Assembly: GCF_916858655.1 (NCBI RefSeq)
Contig: NZ_CAKASL010000001.1
Span: forward strand, 1,674,001 to 1,738,000
Direction of reading: 5' to 3'
Source of the DNA: Aeromicrobium sp. Leaf350
GTDB taxonomy: Bacteria; Actinomycetota; Actinomycetes; Propionibacteriales; Nocardioidaceae
Length of the DNA: 64,000 nucleotides
The notes under the pieces are model-generated. The model worked only from the letters and a program-made list of their open reading frames with translations, made no database searches and was not told where the DNA came from. The translations under genes were made by a program, and so were the position numbers. Of this stretch, positions 34,201-41,400 are shown piece by piece. Position 1 is the first letter of the stretch. Each line of letters begins with the position of its first letter.

Positions 34201-35651
34201 GCCCCGCCCGCGACGCGGGCCCCGAGACGTCGGAGCGCTACGAGGCGCCCTGGCTCCGTGAGACCTCCGACGACGAGCTCGAGCTCGGCGCGGTGACGCC
34301 CCCGGGCCGTGCCGAGGTGCCGACCGGTCCCCGCCTGCACCGGCTGGTCTCGGCCGCCGCGATCGTCGTCGTGACCGCGATCGCGTCGGCCGTGCTGGTC
34401 GCCGCCCCGACCGCCACTGCCCTCGGGATCGCGGGTCTGCTGGTCGTCGGCGTGCTGATGGTGCGCCTGCCCTGGACCGTGCTCTGCTACGTCGCGGTCG
34501 AGCCCTTCGGCGACCTGATCGGTGCCTCCGTCCCCGGAGGCGTCAAGGTCGTCGGGCTGCTGCTGTTCGCCGCCTGGCTCGTGCGCATCCTCGTGGACCG
34601 TCGACCCGTCGCCCTGCGGCACCCGGTGCTGGTGTGGGCCGGCCTGCTCGCGACCGCGGTGCTCGCCTCGTTCACCGTCAGCTTCAACGGTGCCGCCGGC
34701 ATCGAGGTCGCGGGCCGCTACGCCTCCTACCTCGCGGTGCTCGTGGTGCTCGTCGACACGATGCGCACCTCCCTGCCCCCGCGCCGCGTCGCGATGGTCT
34801 TCCTCGCCTCCTGCTCGGCCGCCTCCGTCGTGGGGCTCGTGACCTTCTTCACCGAGGGCGGTCGCGCGCACGGCCCGATGGACGACGCCAACGACTTCGC
34901 CTTCTACCTCGTGTGCGCCCTGCCCTTCGCCCTGCTGCTGTGGCGCGAGGGCGGTCGCCGCCGCTGGCTGGGCGCGCTCGCCATCGTGCTGCTCGCGGTC
35001 GGCATCGCCGCCACGTTCTCGCGCGGCGCGATGCTCGGCGTCGCCGCGATGCTGGTCGTCGCGCTGGTGCTCGGCCTGGTCCGCTGGCGCGACGTGGGCC
35101 TCGGTCTCGCGGCCGTCGCCGTCGCGCTGGGTGTCGTCGCCGTCTCCGCCCCCGACCTCGTGGAGCGCAGCCTCGCGGAGAAGGAGTTCGTGGCCGACTC
35201 AAACGTCGAGTCGCGCTACACCTCGTGGACCCTGGCGGCCGAGATGACGGTCGACCACCCGTTCCTCGGCACGGGGCCCGGCGGGTTCCGCACCGAGTTC
35301 GCCGCGTACGACCTCGGTCGCAGCTCGAACCCCGTCCACCTCGACGTCGTGCACCAGATGTACCTCGACGTCTCGAGCGAGCTCGGCCTGCTCGGGCTCG
35401 CCGCCTTCGTCGGCCTGCTGGGCGCGGGCGCGATCGGCGCGTGGCGGGGTCGCTCCTCGAGCGAGCCCGGGGCCGACCCCGGTCTGGCGACGGCGGTCTG
35501 CGTGGCCCTGGTCGGCACGCTCGTCGCCGCGACCTTCCTCAGCGAGCAGTACTACCTGCCCATCTGGCTGCTGGTCGCCCTCGGCGCGGCACTCGACCGC
35601 TGGCGACCCGCCGCGACCCGCCCCCACGCGTCGACGCGACGGGGGGCCTGA
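34197..35651 (+). CDS. O-antigen ligase/polymerase-like membrane protein (Wzy/WaaL family)
   Basis: 484 residues from GTG 34197 (GTGA overlap with the deacetylase stop; an in-frame GTG is also at 34194). Acidic N-terminal tail, then about twelve membrane helices with one long extracytoplasmic loop. The family signature near the loop is clear: SRYTSWTLAAEMTVDHPFLGTGPGGF, then HLDVVHQMYLDVSSELGLLGLAAF. In a Wzx-dependent locus this is the expected Wzy polymerase; ligase activity is the alternative. A TGA-to-GTG gap of one base separates it from the next gene. Confidence 0.85.
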   Translation: MSPARDAGPETSERYEAPWLRETSDDELELGAVTPPGRAEVPTGPRLHRLVSAAAIVVVTAIASAVLVAAPTATALGIAGLLVVGVLMVRLPWTVLCYVAVEPFGDLIGASVPGGVKVVGLLLFAAWLVRILVDRRPVALRHPVLVWAGLLATAVLASFTVSFNGAAGIEVAGRYASYLAVLVVLVDTMRTSLPPRRVAMVFLASCSAASVVGLVTFFTEGGRAHGPMDDANDFAFYLVCALPFALLLWREGGRRRWLGALAIVLLAVGIAATFSRGAMLGVAAMLVVALVLGLVRWRDVGLGLAAVAVALGVVAVSAPDLVERSLAEKEFVADSNVESRYTSWTLAAEMTVDHPFLGTGPGGFRTEFAAYDLGRSSNPVHLDVVHQMYLDVSSELGLLGLAAFVGLLGAGAIGAWRGRSSSEPGADPGLATAVCVALVGTLVAATFLSEQYYLPIWLLVALGAALDRWRPAATRPHASTRRGA

Positions 35652-35652
35652 C

Positions 35653-36765
35653 GTGCGCATCGCCCACCTCGTCACGCAGACCCGCGGCGGCCCGGTCGAC
35701 CACACGGTCGACGTCGCCGCCGAGCAGGTCGCGCTCGGCCACGACGTCCACCTCGTCTCGCCCGACGGCCCGCACCTCGCGGTCGCCGCAGCAGCCGGCG
35801 TGCACGTGCACACCGCCTCGATGACGGGAACCCGCGACCTGCGCGGTGCCCGCGACGTCGCCGCACGGGTGCGCGCGATCCGGCCCGACGTGCTGCACGC
35901 CCAGGACCGGCGCGCCGGACTGGTCGGCCGCACGCTGGCGCGCCCCCGGGGGGCCGCCACGGTCTACACGCTCCACGGCGTCCCCGACCCCATGGCCCAC
36001 CTCGTGCGCGGCAACGACGCCGTCAGCCCGCCGGACCGCCGCGTCCACGTGTCCAACGCTGTGGGGGAGCGCTGGCTCTCCCGCGTGCCGCGGTCGATCG
36101 TGGTGACCCCGTGCGAGGCCGTCGCGGAGTTCGCGCGCGACCACCTGGGCCTGCGCGCCGACCGGGTCGTCTCGGTCCCGAACGGCGTCGACCCGGCCTG
36201 GGCCGACCTCGGGAGCACGAACCGCCTGCTCACCGACGACGTCACGACCGTGGCGTGGCTCGGCGTCATGCAGCCGGTCAAGCGCGTCCCCGAGCTGGTC
36301 GCGGCCGCCGCGGCGGTCCCCGGGGTGCGCCTGCTGCTGATCGGCGACGGGCCCGAGCGAGGCGCGGTGGAGGCGGCGGTCGCCCGCAGCGGCGCCGCCG
36401 ACCGCATCGAGCTCGTGGGCTTCGCCGACGACCCGGCCCCGCTGCTCGCGCGGGCCGACGTGCTCGCCCTGCCGTCCGGCGCCGAGGCGTGCCCGCTCGC
36501 GGTGCTGCAGGCCATGGCCAGCGGCCTGCCCGTCGTGGCCTCGAGCGTCGGCGGCATCCCCGAGGTCGTCCGCCACGGGGTCGACGGCCTGCTGGTCGCG
36601 CCCGGTGACGCCGTCGCCCTGCGCGACGCGCTGCGGACGATGCACGTGCAGCCGGGGGACCGTCGCCGCATGGGCGAGAGCGCCCGTGCCCGTCTCCTCG
36701 ACGGCTTCACGGTGCGGCACTGCGCCGACCGCCTTCTCGCGGTCTACGAGCAGGTGGCGGCATGA
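35653..36765 (+). CDS. Glycosyltransferase family 4
   Basis: 370 residues from GTG 35653. GT-B fold: QTRGGPVDHTVDVAAEQVALGHDVH in the acceptor domain, VYTLHGVPDPMAH, VSVPNGVDPAWADL at the domain junction, LLIGDGPERGAVEAAV and the donor-site EACPLAVLQAMASGLPVVASSVGGIPEVV. Second of three GT4 enzymes of the operon. The stop overlaps the start of the third. Confidence 0.9.
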   Translation: MRIAHLVTQTRGGPVDHTVDVAAEQVALGHDVHLVSPDGPHLAVAAAAGVHVHTASMTGTRDLRGARDVAARVRAIRPDVLHAQDRRAGLVGRTLARPRGAATVYTLHGVPDPMAHLVRGNDAVSPPDRRVHVSNAVGERWLSRVPRSIVVTPCEAVAEFARDHLGLRADRVVSVPNGVDPAWADLGSTNRLLTDDVTTVAWLGVMQPVKRVPELVAAAAAVPGVRLLLIGDGPERGAVEAAVARSGAADRIELVGFADDPAPLLARADVLALPSGAEACPLAVLQAMASGLPVVASSVGGIPEVVRHGVDGLLVAPGDAVALRDALRTMHVQPGDRRRMGESARARLLDGFTVRHCADRLLAVYEQVAA

Positions 36766-37862
36766 GGATCCTGACCGTCGTCCCCGTGATGGGCGTCGGT
36801 GGCGCCGAGGTGGTCGCGGCGACCCTCGTGCGGGCCGAGCGTGACCGGGGCCACGAGGTGCTGCTCGCGAGCGCCGGTGGCTTCCGGGCCGACCGCCTCG
36901 TCGCCGACGGCGTGCCGCACCTCGAGGTGCCGCTCGCGTCGCGACGCCCGCTCGACCTCCTGCGTGCCGTCCGCGCCCTGCGTCGGGCCACCCGTCGCCC
37001 GAGCCGGCCTGACGTCGTGCACGCCCACAACGTCAAGGCCGCCGTCGTGGCGCGGCTCGCGGTCGGCCGTCGCGTGCCGGTCGTGGTGACGGTGCACGGG
37101 GTGCCCGACGGCTCGTGGCGCACCGCCGGGCGTCTCCTGACGCGCATCGCGGACGCCGTCGTCGCCGTCTCGCCGCACGTCTCCGAGCAGCTCACGGCCC
37201 ACGGTGTCCCCGCCTCGCGGGTCCGTGTGGTCCCGAACGCGGTGCAGCCGGTCGCCCGGCACGACCGTGCGGAGGCACGACTCGCCCTCGGCCTGGCCGA
37301 GGACGCCCCGGTGGCCCTCTGCCTCGCGCGCATGGTCGAGCAGAAGCGTCACGACCTCCTGGTCGCGGCGTGGCCCGAGGTCGTCGACCGCACCGACCCC
37401 TCGTCGGTGCTGATCGTGGCCGGTGACGGACCGACGCGTCCGTCCGTCGAGGCGACCGCCGTCGGTACCTGTCCGCCTGGCTCGGTGCAGTTCCTCGGCG
37501 CCCGCGACGACGCGGACCTGCTGCTGGCCGCCGCCGACGTGCTCGTGCTGCCGACCGACTGGGAGGGCCTGCCGATCAGCCTGCTCGAGGCGATGAGCGC
37601 CGAGGTTCCCGTCGTGGTCTCCCGCGTCGGCGGCGTCGTCGAGACGCTCGGCAGCGCCGTCCGGCTCGTCGAGCCGGGCGCTGTCGCCCCCCTGGCCGAG
37701 GCCCTCGCGGACCTGCTGGGCGACCCCGCCGCGCGCCGCGCCCTGGCCGATCGAGCCTCCGCGCTCGTGGCCGACCGATTCCACCCCGACCGCATGGTCG
37801 CCGGCCACGAGGCCGTCCAGGACGACCTCGTGAACGGCAGCATCCAGGAGGCCCGCGCATGA
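36762..37862 (+). CDS. Glycosyltransferase family 4
   Basis: 366 residues from ATG in ATGA. PVMGVGGAEVVAATLVRAERDRGHEV opens the acceptor domain; VVPNAVQPVARHDRAEAR, LCLARMVEQKRHDLLVAAW and TDWEGLPISLLEAMSAEVPVVVSRVGG form the donor domain with the usual catalytic Glu. Third GT4 enzyme of the operon, clearly related to the preceding one. Translationally coupled to the downstream lipoprotein gene (4-base overlap). Confidence 0.9.
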   Translation: MRILTVVPVMGVGGAEVVAATLVRAERDRGHEVLLASAGGFRADRLVADGVPHLEVPLASRRPLDLLRAVRALRRATRRPSRPDVVHAHNVKAAVVARLAVGRRVPVVVTVHGVPDGSWRTAGRLLTRIADAVVAVSPHVSEQLTAHGVPASRVRVVPNAVQPVARHDRAEARLALGLAEDAPVALCLARMVEQKRHDLLVAAWPEVVDRTDPSSVLIVAGDGPTRPSVEATAVGTCPPGSVQFLGARDDADLLLAAADVLVLPTDWEGLPISLLEAMSAEVPVVVSRVGGVVETLGSAVRLVEPGAVAPLAEALADLLGDPAARRALADRASALVADRFHPDRMVAGHEAVQDDLVNGSIQEARA

Positions 37863-38650
37863 GAACGCCGTCGATCCCGTCCCGCCCGCCCCGCCGCCCC
37901 GCGCGTCGGGTCAGCCGGGCAGCCGTGGGGCTGCTCGCGGCCCTCGCCCTGGTCCTCGCGGGGTGCTCCTCGCCCGACTCGGGCATCGTGCCGGAGCCTC
38001 TCGTCACGCCGCTCCCGTCCGACCAGCCGACGTCGGACACGGAGCTCCCGGCGGGTCCCGAGATCGTCACCTGGGGCGGTCACGACCAGCAGCTCGCGAT
38101 CGTCGTGCGCAACCAGTCCGGACTGGTGGTGCGCGACTCCGGCACCGTCATCGAGGCGATCGGCGCCGACGGCGCGGTCCTCGCCACCGTCAAGGGCAAC
38201 GAGAACACGACCTGCTGTCGCGTCGTCGGGCTGCAGCCGGGCGCCCAGTACGGCCTGTTCGCCGACCTCGAGGTGCCCGTGACGCAGGTCGACGACGTGC
38301 GGGTCACGTACCTCGAGCCGCAGACCGAGGCACCGGCGCCGGAGCCGGCTCCCGTGACGACGTCGATCGTCGGGGTCACCCACCCCGCGGGCGACACCGT
38401 GGTGCGCGTCGACGTCGACGTGTTCGCCGCGTCGAGCCCGTACCTCGTGGGCCAGGCCTTCCTGGTCGACCAGGACGACCGCCTCGTCGGGGTCGTGTCG
38501 GGCCGCTTCTACTGCTTCGGCCCCGACACGACCCGGCAGCTCGACATGCAGCTGCTGAGTCCCACCCCCCTCACCACGCGCGTGAGTCGCGTGGTCGTCC
38601 ATCCCGTTCCCGACGGCGTCCCCCCGGGCGTCTCCCACCCGTGCAACTGA
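37859..38650 (+). CDS. Putative lipoprotein of the exopolysaccharide operon
   Basis: 263 residues. A basic n-region (twin-arginine-rich, RRPARRVSR) and a hydrophobic core end in the lipobox LVLAGC, so the mature protein should be lipid-anchored outside. The mature part has no recognised domain; it contains a Cys pair (TTCCRVVG) and a beta-rich pattern with two similar halves (QQLAIVVRNQSG... and DTVVRVDVDVFAAS...). Its position between glycosyltransferase and chain-length genes suggests an accessory role in export or attachment, by inference only. Confidence 0.75.
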   Translation: MRTPSIPSRPPRRPARRVSRAAVGLLAALALVLAGCSSPDSGIVPEPLVTPLPSDQPTSDTELPAGPEIVTWGGHDQQLAIVVRNQSGLVVRDSGTVIEAIGADGAVLATVKGNENTTCCRVVGLQPGAQYGLFADLEVPVTQVDDVRVTYLEPQTEAPAPEPAPVTTSIVGVTHPAGDTVVRVDVDVFAASSPYLVGQAFLVDQDDRLVGVVSGRFYCFGPDTTRQLDMQLLSPTPLTTRVSRVVVHPVPDGVPPGVSHPCN

Positions 38651-38667
38651 CCCCAGGAAGGTCCGAC

Positions 38668-39993
38668 ATGTCCTCCATCTCCACGGCGCCCGACCAGGCG
38701 CCCTCCTCCCACTTCGCGCAGCACCACCCCGGCTCGGGGATGCGTGAGCTCGGCGCCCTGCTGTGGCGTCGTCGCGCGATCATGCTGCTCGTCGTGCTGC
38801 TCGTCGGCACCACGGTCGGGATCGGCCTGGCCGTCGCCGAGCGCTCGTACACCGCGACGACCCGCGTCACGGTGACGCCGTCGCCGTCGCTCGAGCAGAC
38901 CCCGGCGAGCTACGAGTCGCTGCTCAGCACGATGGCCGACGTCGCCGAGACGCGACCGGTGCTCGCCGACGTCAGCGACGCGGTGGGCAACCGCTCGGTC
39001 GCCCAGCTGCAGGACGGCGTGCGCAGCGCGGTCGTGGCCGGGACGCTCACGATCCAGGTGTCGGTCACCGACACCGATCCCGAGGTCGCCGCCCAGGTCG
39101 CCAACGCGGTCGTGACGCTGCTGCCGCGGTACGACCCGAGCAACGGCGGTTTCGAGTTCACCGTCACCGAGCCCGCCTCGGTCCCGCTCTCGCCGTCGTC
39201 GCCGAACATCTCGGTGACCCTGCTGGCCGGTGCCGTGCTGGCCGGCGTGCTGGCCGTGATCGCCGCCGTCGTCCACGACCGCGTGGCCCGCACGGTCGAG
39301 ACCGCCGAGGACGTCGCGGAGGGCACCGACGTGCGCGTGCTCGGCGTCGTGACCCGCCCGGACGACGCAACCGGCGTTCCCGTGACCGACGTGACGAGCC
39401 GGGAGTTCGCCTCGCTGCGCGCCCTGCGCGTGGCCCTGGAGTTCGCGACCAGCGACGAGCCGACGCGATCCCTCGTCGTCGCGCCGGTCGTGCCCGACCC
39501 GTGGAGCGGCTGGCTCGAGGTCAACCTGGCGGCGTCGCTCGCCGAGCTGGGCCACCGCGTCCTGCTGGTCGACGCGCACCGCGGCGACCTCACGCGGCAC
39601 CCCGCGCTCGAGGCCCCCGGCGAGCCGGGTCTGTACGACCTCCTGGCCGGCACGGCCGAGCTGCCCGACGTGGTGCGCAGCGGCCCGGTCGACGGTGTCT
39701 CCGTCGTACCGTTGGGCAACATCGACCTGGCCGCCCCGAGCCTGCTCGAGATGCGGTTCCGTCAGCTCGTCGACCAGGTCGACGGTGACCACGACGTGAT
39801 CCTCGTGCACGCTCCGGCGGTGACCGAGTCCGACGACGCGCGCATCATGGCGATCGCGGGCAGCCTGCTGCTCACGGTGCCGTCCGGCCGGGTCAAGCGC
39901 CCGGTCCTGGAGCGGGCGCTGGCCGACCTCCGTGCCGTGCGGATCCGGGTCATCGGAGCGGTGCTGCTGGGCGCGAAGGCGGTCACCCGATGA
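38668..39993 (+). CDS. Wzz/Wzc-like chain-length protein with degenerate BY-kinase domain
   Basis: 441 residues from ATG 38668 (AGGAAGG, 38655-38661). N-terminal Wzz-type unit: membrane helix ~37-57, extracytoplasmic domain, second helix ~183-202. The cytoplasmic C-terminus has the layout of a bacterial tyrosine kinase (BY-kinase/CpsD): EFASLRALRVALEF, a P-loop region, Walker A'-like RVLLVDAHRGDL and a switch-like DVILVHAPAV. However the P-loop region reads APVVPDPWSGWLEVNLAA, without the GK(S/T) that binds nucleotide, and the C-terminus lacks a tyrosine cluster. The kinase therefore looks inactive, leaving a structural chain-length or scaffold role. Confidence 0.8.
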   Translation: MSSISTAPDQAPSSHFAQHHPGSGMRELGALLWRRRAIMLLVVLLVGTTVGIGLAVAERSYTATTRVTVTPSPSLEQTPASYESLLSTMADVAETRPVLADVSDAVGNRSVAQLQDGVRSAVVAGTLTIQVSVTDTDPEVAAQVANAVVTLLPRYDPSNGGFEFTVTEPASVPLSPSSPNISVTLLAGAVLAGVLAVIAAVVHDRVARTVETAEDVAEGTDVRVLGVVTRPDDATGVPVTDVTSREFASLRALRVALEFATSDEPTRSLVVAPVVPDPWSGWLEVNLAASLAELGHRVLLVDAHRGDLTRHPALEAPGEPGLYDLLAGTAELPDVVRSGPVDGVSVVPLGNIDLAAPSLLEMRFRQLVDQVDGDHDVILVHAPAVTESDDARIMAIAGSLLLTVPSGRVKRPVLERALADLRAVRIRVIGAVLLGAKAVTR

Positions 39994-40457
39994 GCTCGTC
40001 CTCGGGCGTCCCCGGCGCGCACACGTTCTGGCCGCCCAGCTTTCCCCACGCCGACATCGACCGGCTGGTCGAGCGTCTCGACTCGGGTGCCGGCGACGGC
40101 GACGACGCCGAGCGCCTGCTCCTGGCGGTCACGCGCGAGGCGCAGCGCCTGCGCAGCGCGGTCGTCCGGCTGTCCGCCGCGCGGCTGGCGGCGGCCGAGC
40201 AGGAGGCGCACGACATCATGACGCGCGCCCACGCCGACGCCGAGGACGTGCGCCGCCGCGCGCTGCGTGCGCTCGACGACCGGCTCGACGAGGCCGACCA
40301 CCTGGTGCGGGCGATGCGTCGCTCGTTCCTCGTCGAGCAGAAGGCTCGTGGACACTTCCCGCCGGACGAGCCGGCGGAGGACGACCCCGAGTCGTTCCTC
40401 GACGCCGAGTCGGCGGACGGCGGTCACGACGAGCCCGGACGGGACGGTCCGACGTGA
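39990..40457 (+). CDS. Small coiled-coil protein of the polysaccharide operon
   Basis: 155 residues, overlapping the chain-length gene by four bases and the sugar transferase gene by four bases. Carries the short motif DIDRLVERLD (22-31), then a coiled coil (REAQRLRSAVVRLSAARL through DDRLDEADHLVRAMRR) and an acidic tail. Motif and coil resemble the 410-residue protein at 29514-30746. No membrane segment. Function unknown; a cytoplasmic partner of the Wzz-like protein or the sugar transferase is suggested by its position. Confidence 0.72.
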   Translation: MSSSSGVPGAHTFWPPSFPHADIDRLVERLDSGAGDGDDAERLLLAVTREAQRLRSAVVRLSAARLAAAEQEAHDIMTRAHADAEDVRRRALRALDDRLDEADHLVRAMRRSFLVEQKARGHFPPDEPAEDDPESFLDAESADGGHDEPGRDGPT

Positions 40458-41107
40458 CGGAGGTCTACGCCGACCGGCGCTTCGCGCGGGAGGGCCCCGT
40501 GGCCCGTCCCGCCTCGGCGAAGCGCGCGGTCGACGTCACGCTCGCCCTGCTCCTGCTCGTGGTCCTGTCGCCGGTCATGCTGCTGATCGCGGTCCTCGTG
40601 AAGGCCGGGGACGGCGGACCTGTCCTGTTCCACCAGATCCGGGTCGGCCGGCACGGCGCCGCCATCACGGTCCTCAAGTTCCGCACCATGAGGGTCGGGG
40701 CCGAGAACGCGCTCGGCGCCGTGCGGCACCTCGACGAGACGGGCGACGGTCCGCTCTTCAAGGTGCGCGACGACCCGCGGGTCACCCGGGTCGGGCGGCT
40801 GCTGCGCCGCACGTCACTCGACGAGCTGCCCCAGCTGTTCAACGTCGTCGCCGGCTCGATGTCGCTCGTCGGACCCCGACCGGCCCTGGTGCACGAGGTC
40901 GCGAGCTACTCCGAGCAGGAGCGCCGACGTCTGCTCGTGCGCCCCGGCATCACGGGCCTGTGGCAGGTCAACGGCCGCAGCACCCTCGCGTGGGACGACG
41001 GGGTGGAGCTCGACCTCCACTACGTCGAGCACCGCTCGATGCGCCTCGACCTCTGGATCCTGCTCCGCACGATCCCGGCCGTCCTCCTCGCCCGCGGGGC
41101 GTACTGA
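40454..41107 (+). CDS. Undecaprenyl-phosphate sugar-1-phosphate transferase (initiating enzyme)
   Basis: 217 residues from GTG in GTGA (40454). One membrane hairpin (RAVDVTLALLLLVVLSPVMLLIAVLVK) followed by the cytoplasmic catalytic domain: GGPVLFHQIRVGRHG, ITVLKFRTMR, DPRVTRVGRLLRRTSLDELPQLFNVVAGSMSLVGPRPALV, RPGITGLWQVNGRS, all diagnostic for the bacterial sugar transferase family (WbaP/PssY core). It loads the first sugar phosphate onto the lipid carrier. Last gene of the operon; only the core form, without the N-terminal four-helix extension of WbaP. Confidence 0.93.
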   Translation: MTEVYADRRFAREGPVARPASAKRAVDVTLALLLLVVLSPVMLLIAVLVKAGDGGPVLFHQIRVGRHGAAITVLKFRTMRVGAENALGAVRHLDETGDGPLFKVRDDPRVTRVGRLLRRTSLDELPQLFNVVAGSMSLVGPRPALVHEVASYSEQERRRLLVRPGITGLWQVNGRSTLAWDDGVELDLHYVEHRSMRLDLWILLRTIPAVLLARGAY

Positions 41108-41400
41108 GAGAACCGGTGCTCCGCCAGCCGTGGAGCGTGGCGGGGACAAGCGGGCATGGACCACCCAGCGCGGCGCGGACCGGCGGTGATGCGTTCGGGT
41201 AGCCCGGGCTACCGACGTGCATCACGCCTTGCAGGGTCTGCGGAGAGATGATGCGTTCGGGTGGTCGTGGCGGCCGCATTGCATCAACGCCGGTCCTCGA
41301 AGGTCGAGACGGCAGCGGACCCAGCATCCGGCCCGCTTGCGCCCGTTGTCCTGGCCCGCTTGTCGCCCGCCAGGGACAGCGGTCGCGCTGCGCGCGTCGG
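41108..41400. other. 293-bp convergent gap with repeats
   Basis: Between the stops of the sugar transferase and CHAT genes. It contains GGGACAAGCGGGCATGGACCA-like sequence (41143-41163; matches 26938-26957 except one extra G), a pair of 38-bp hairpin units, and an inverted GCCCGCTTGTC (41354-41364) complementary to GACAAGCGGGC (41145-41155). No gene is visible. The hairpins may also end both transcripts. Confidence 0.65.
41187..41286. repeat. Tandem pair of 38-bp hairpin repeats, copy 2
   Basis: Units at 41187-41224 and 41249-41286, each TGATGCGTTCGGGT plus complementary second half ending GCATCA, spaced 62 bp. The first contains the perfect 14-bp palindrome GTAGCCCGGGCTAC. Same unit length and spacing as the pair at 27020-27120. 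Confidence 0.8.
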
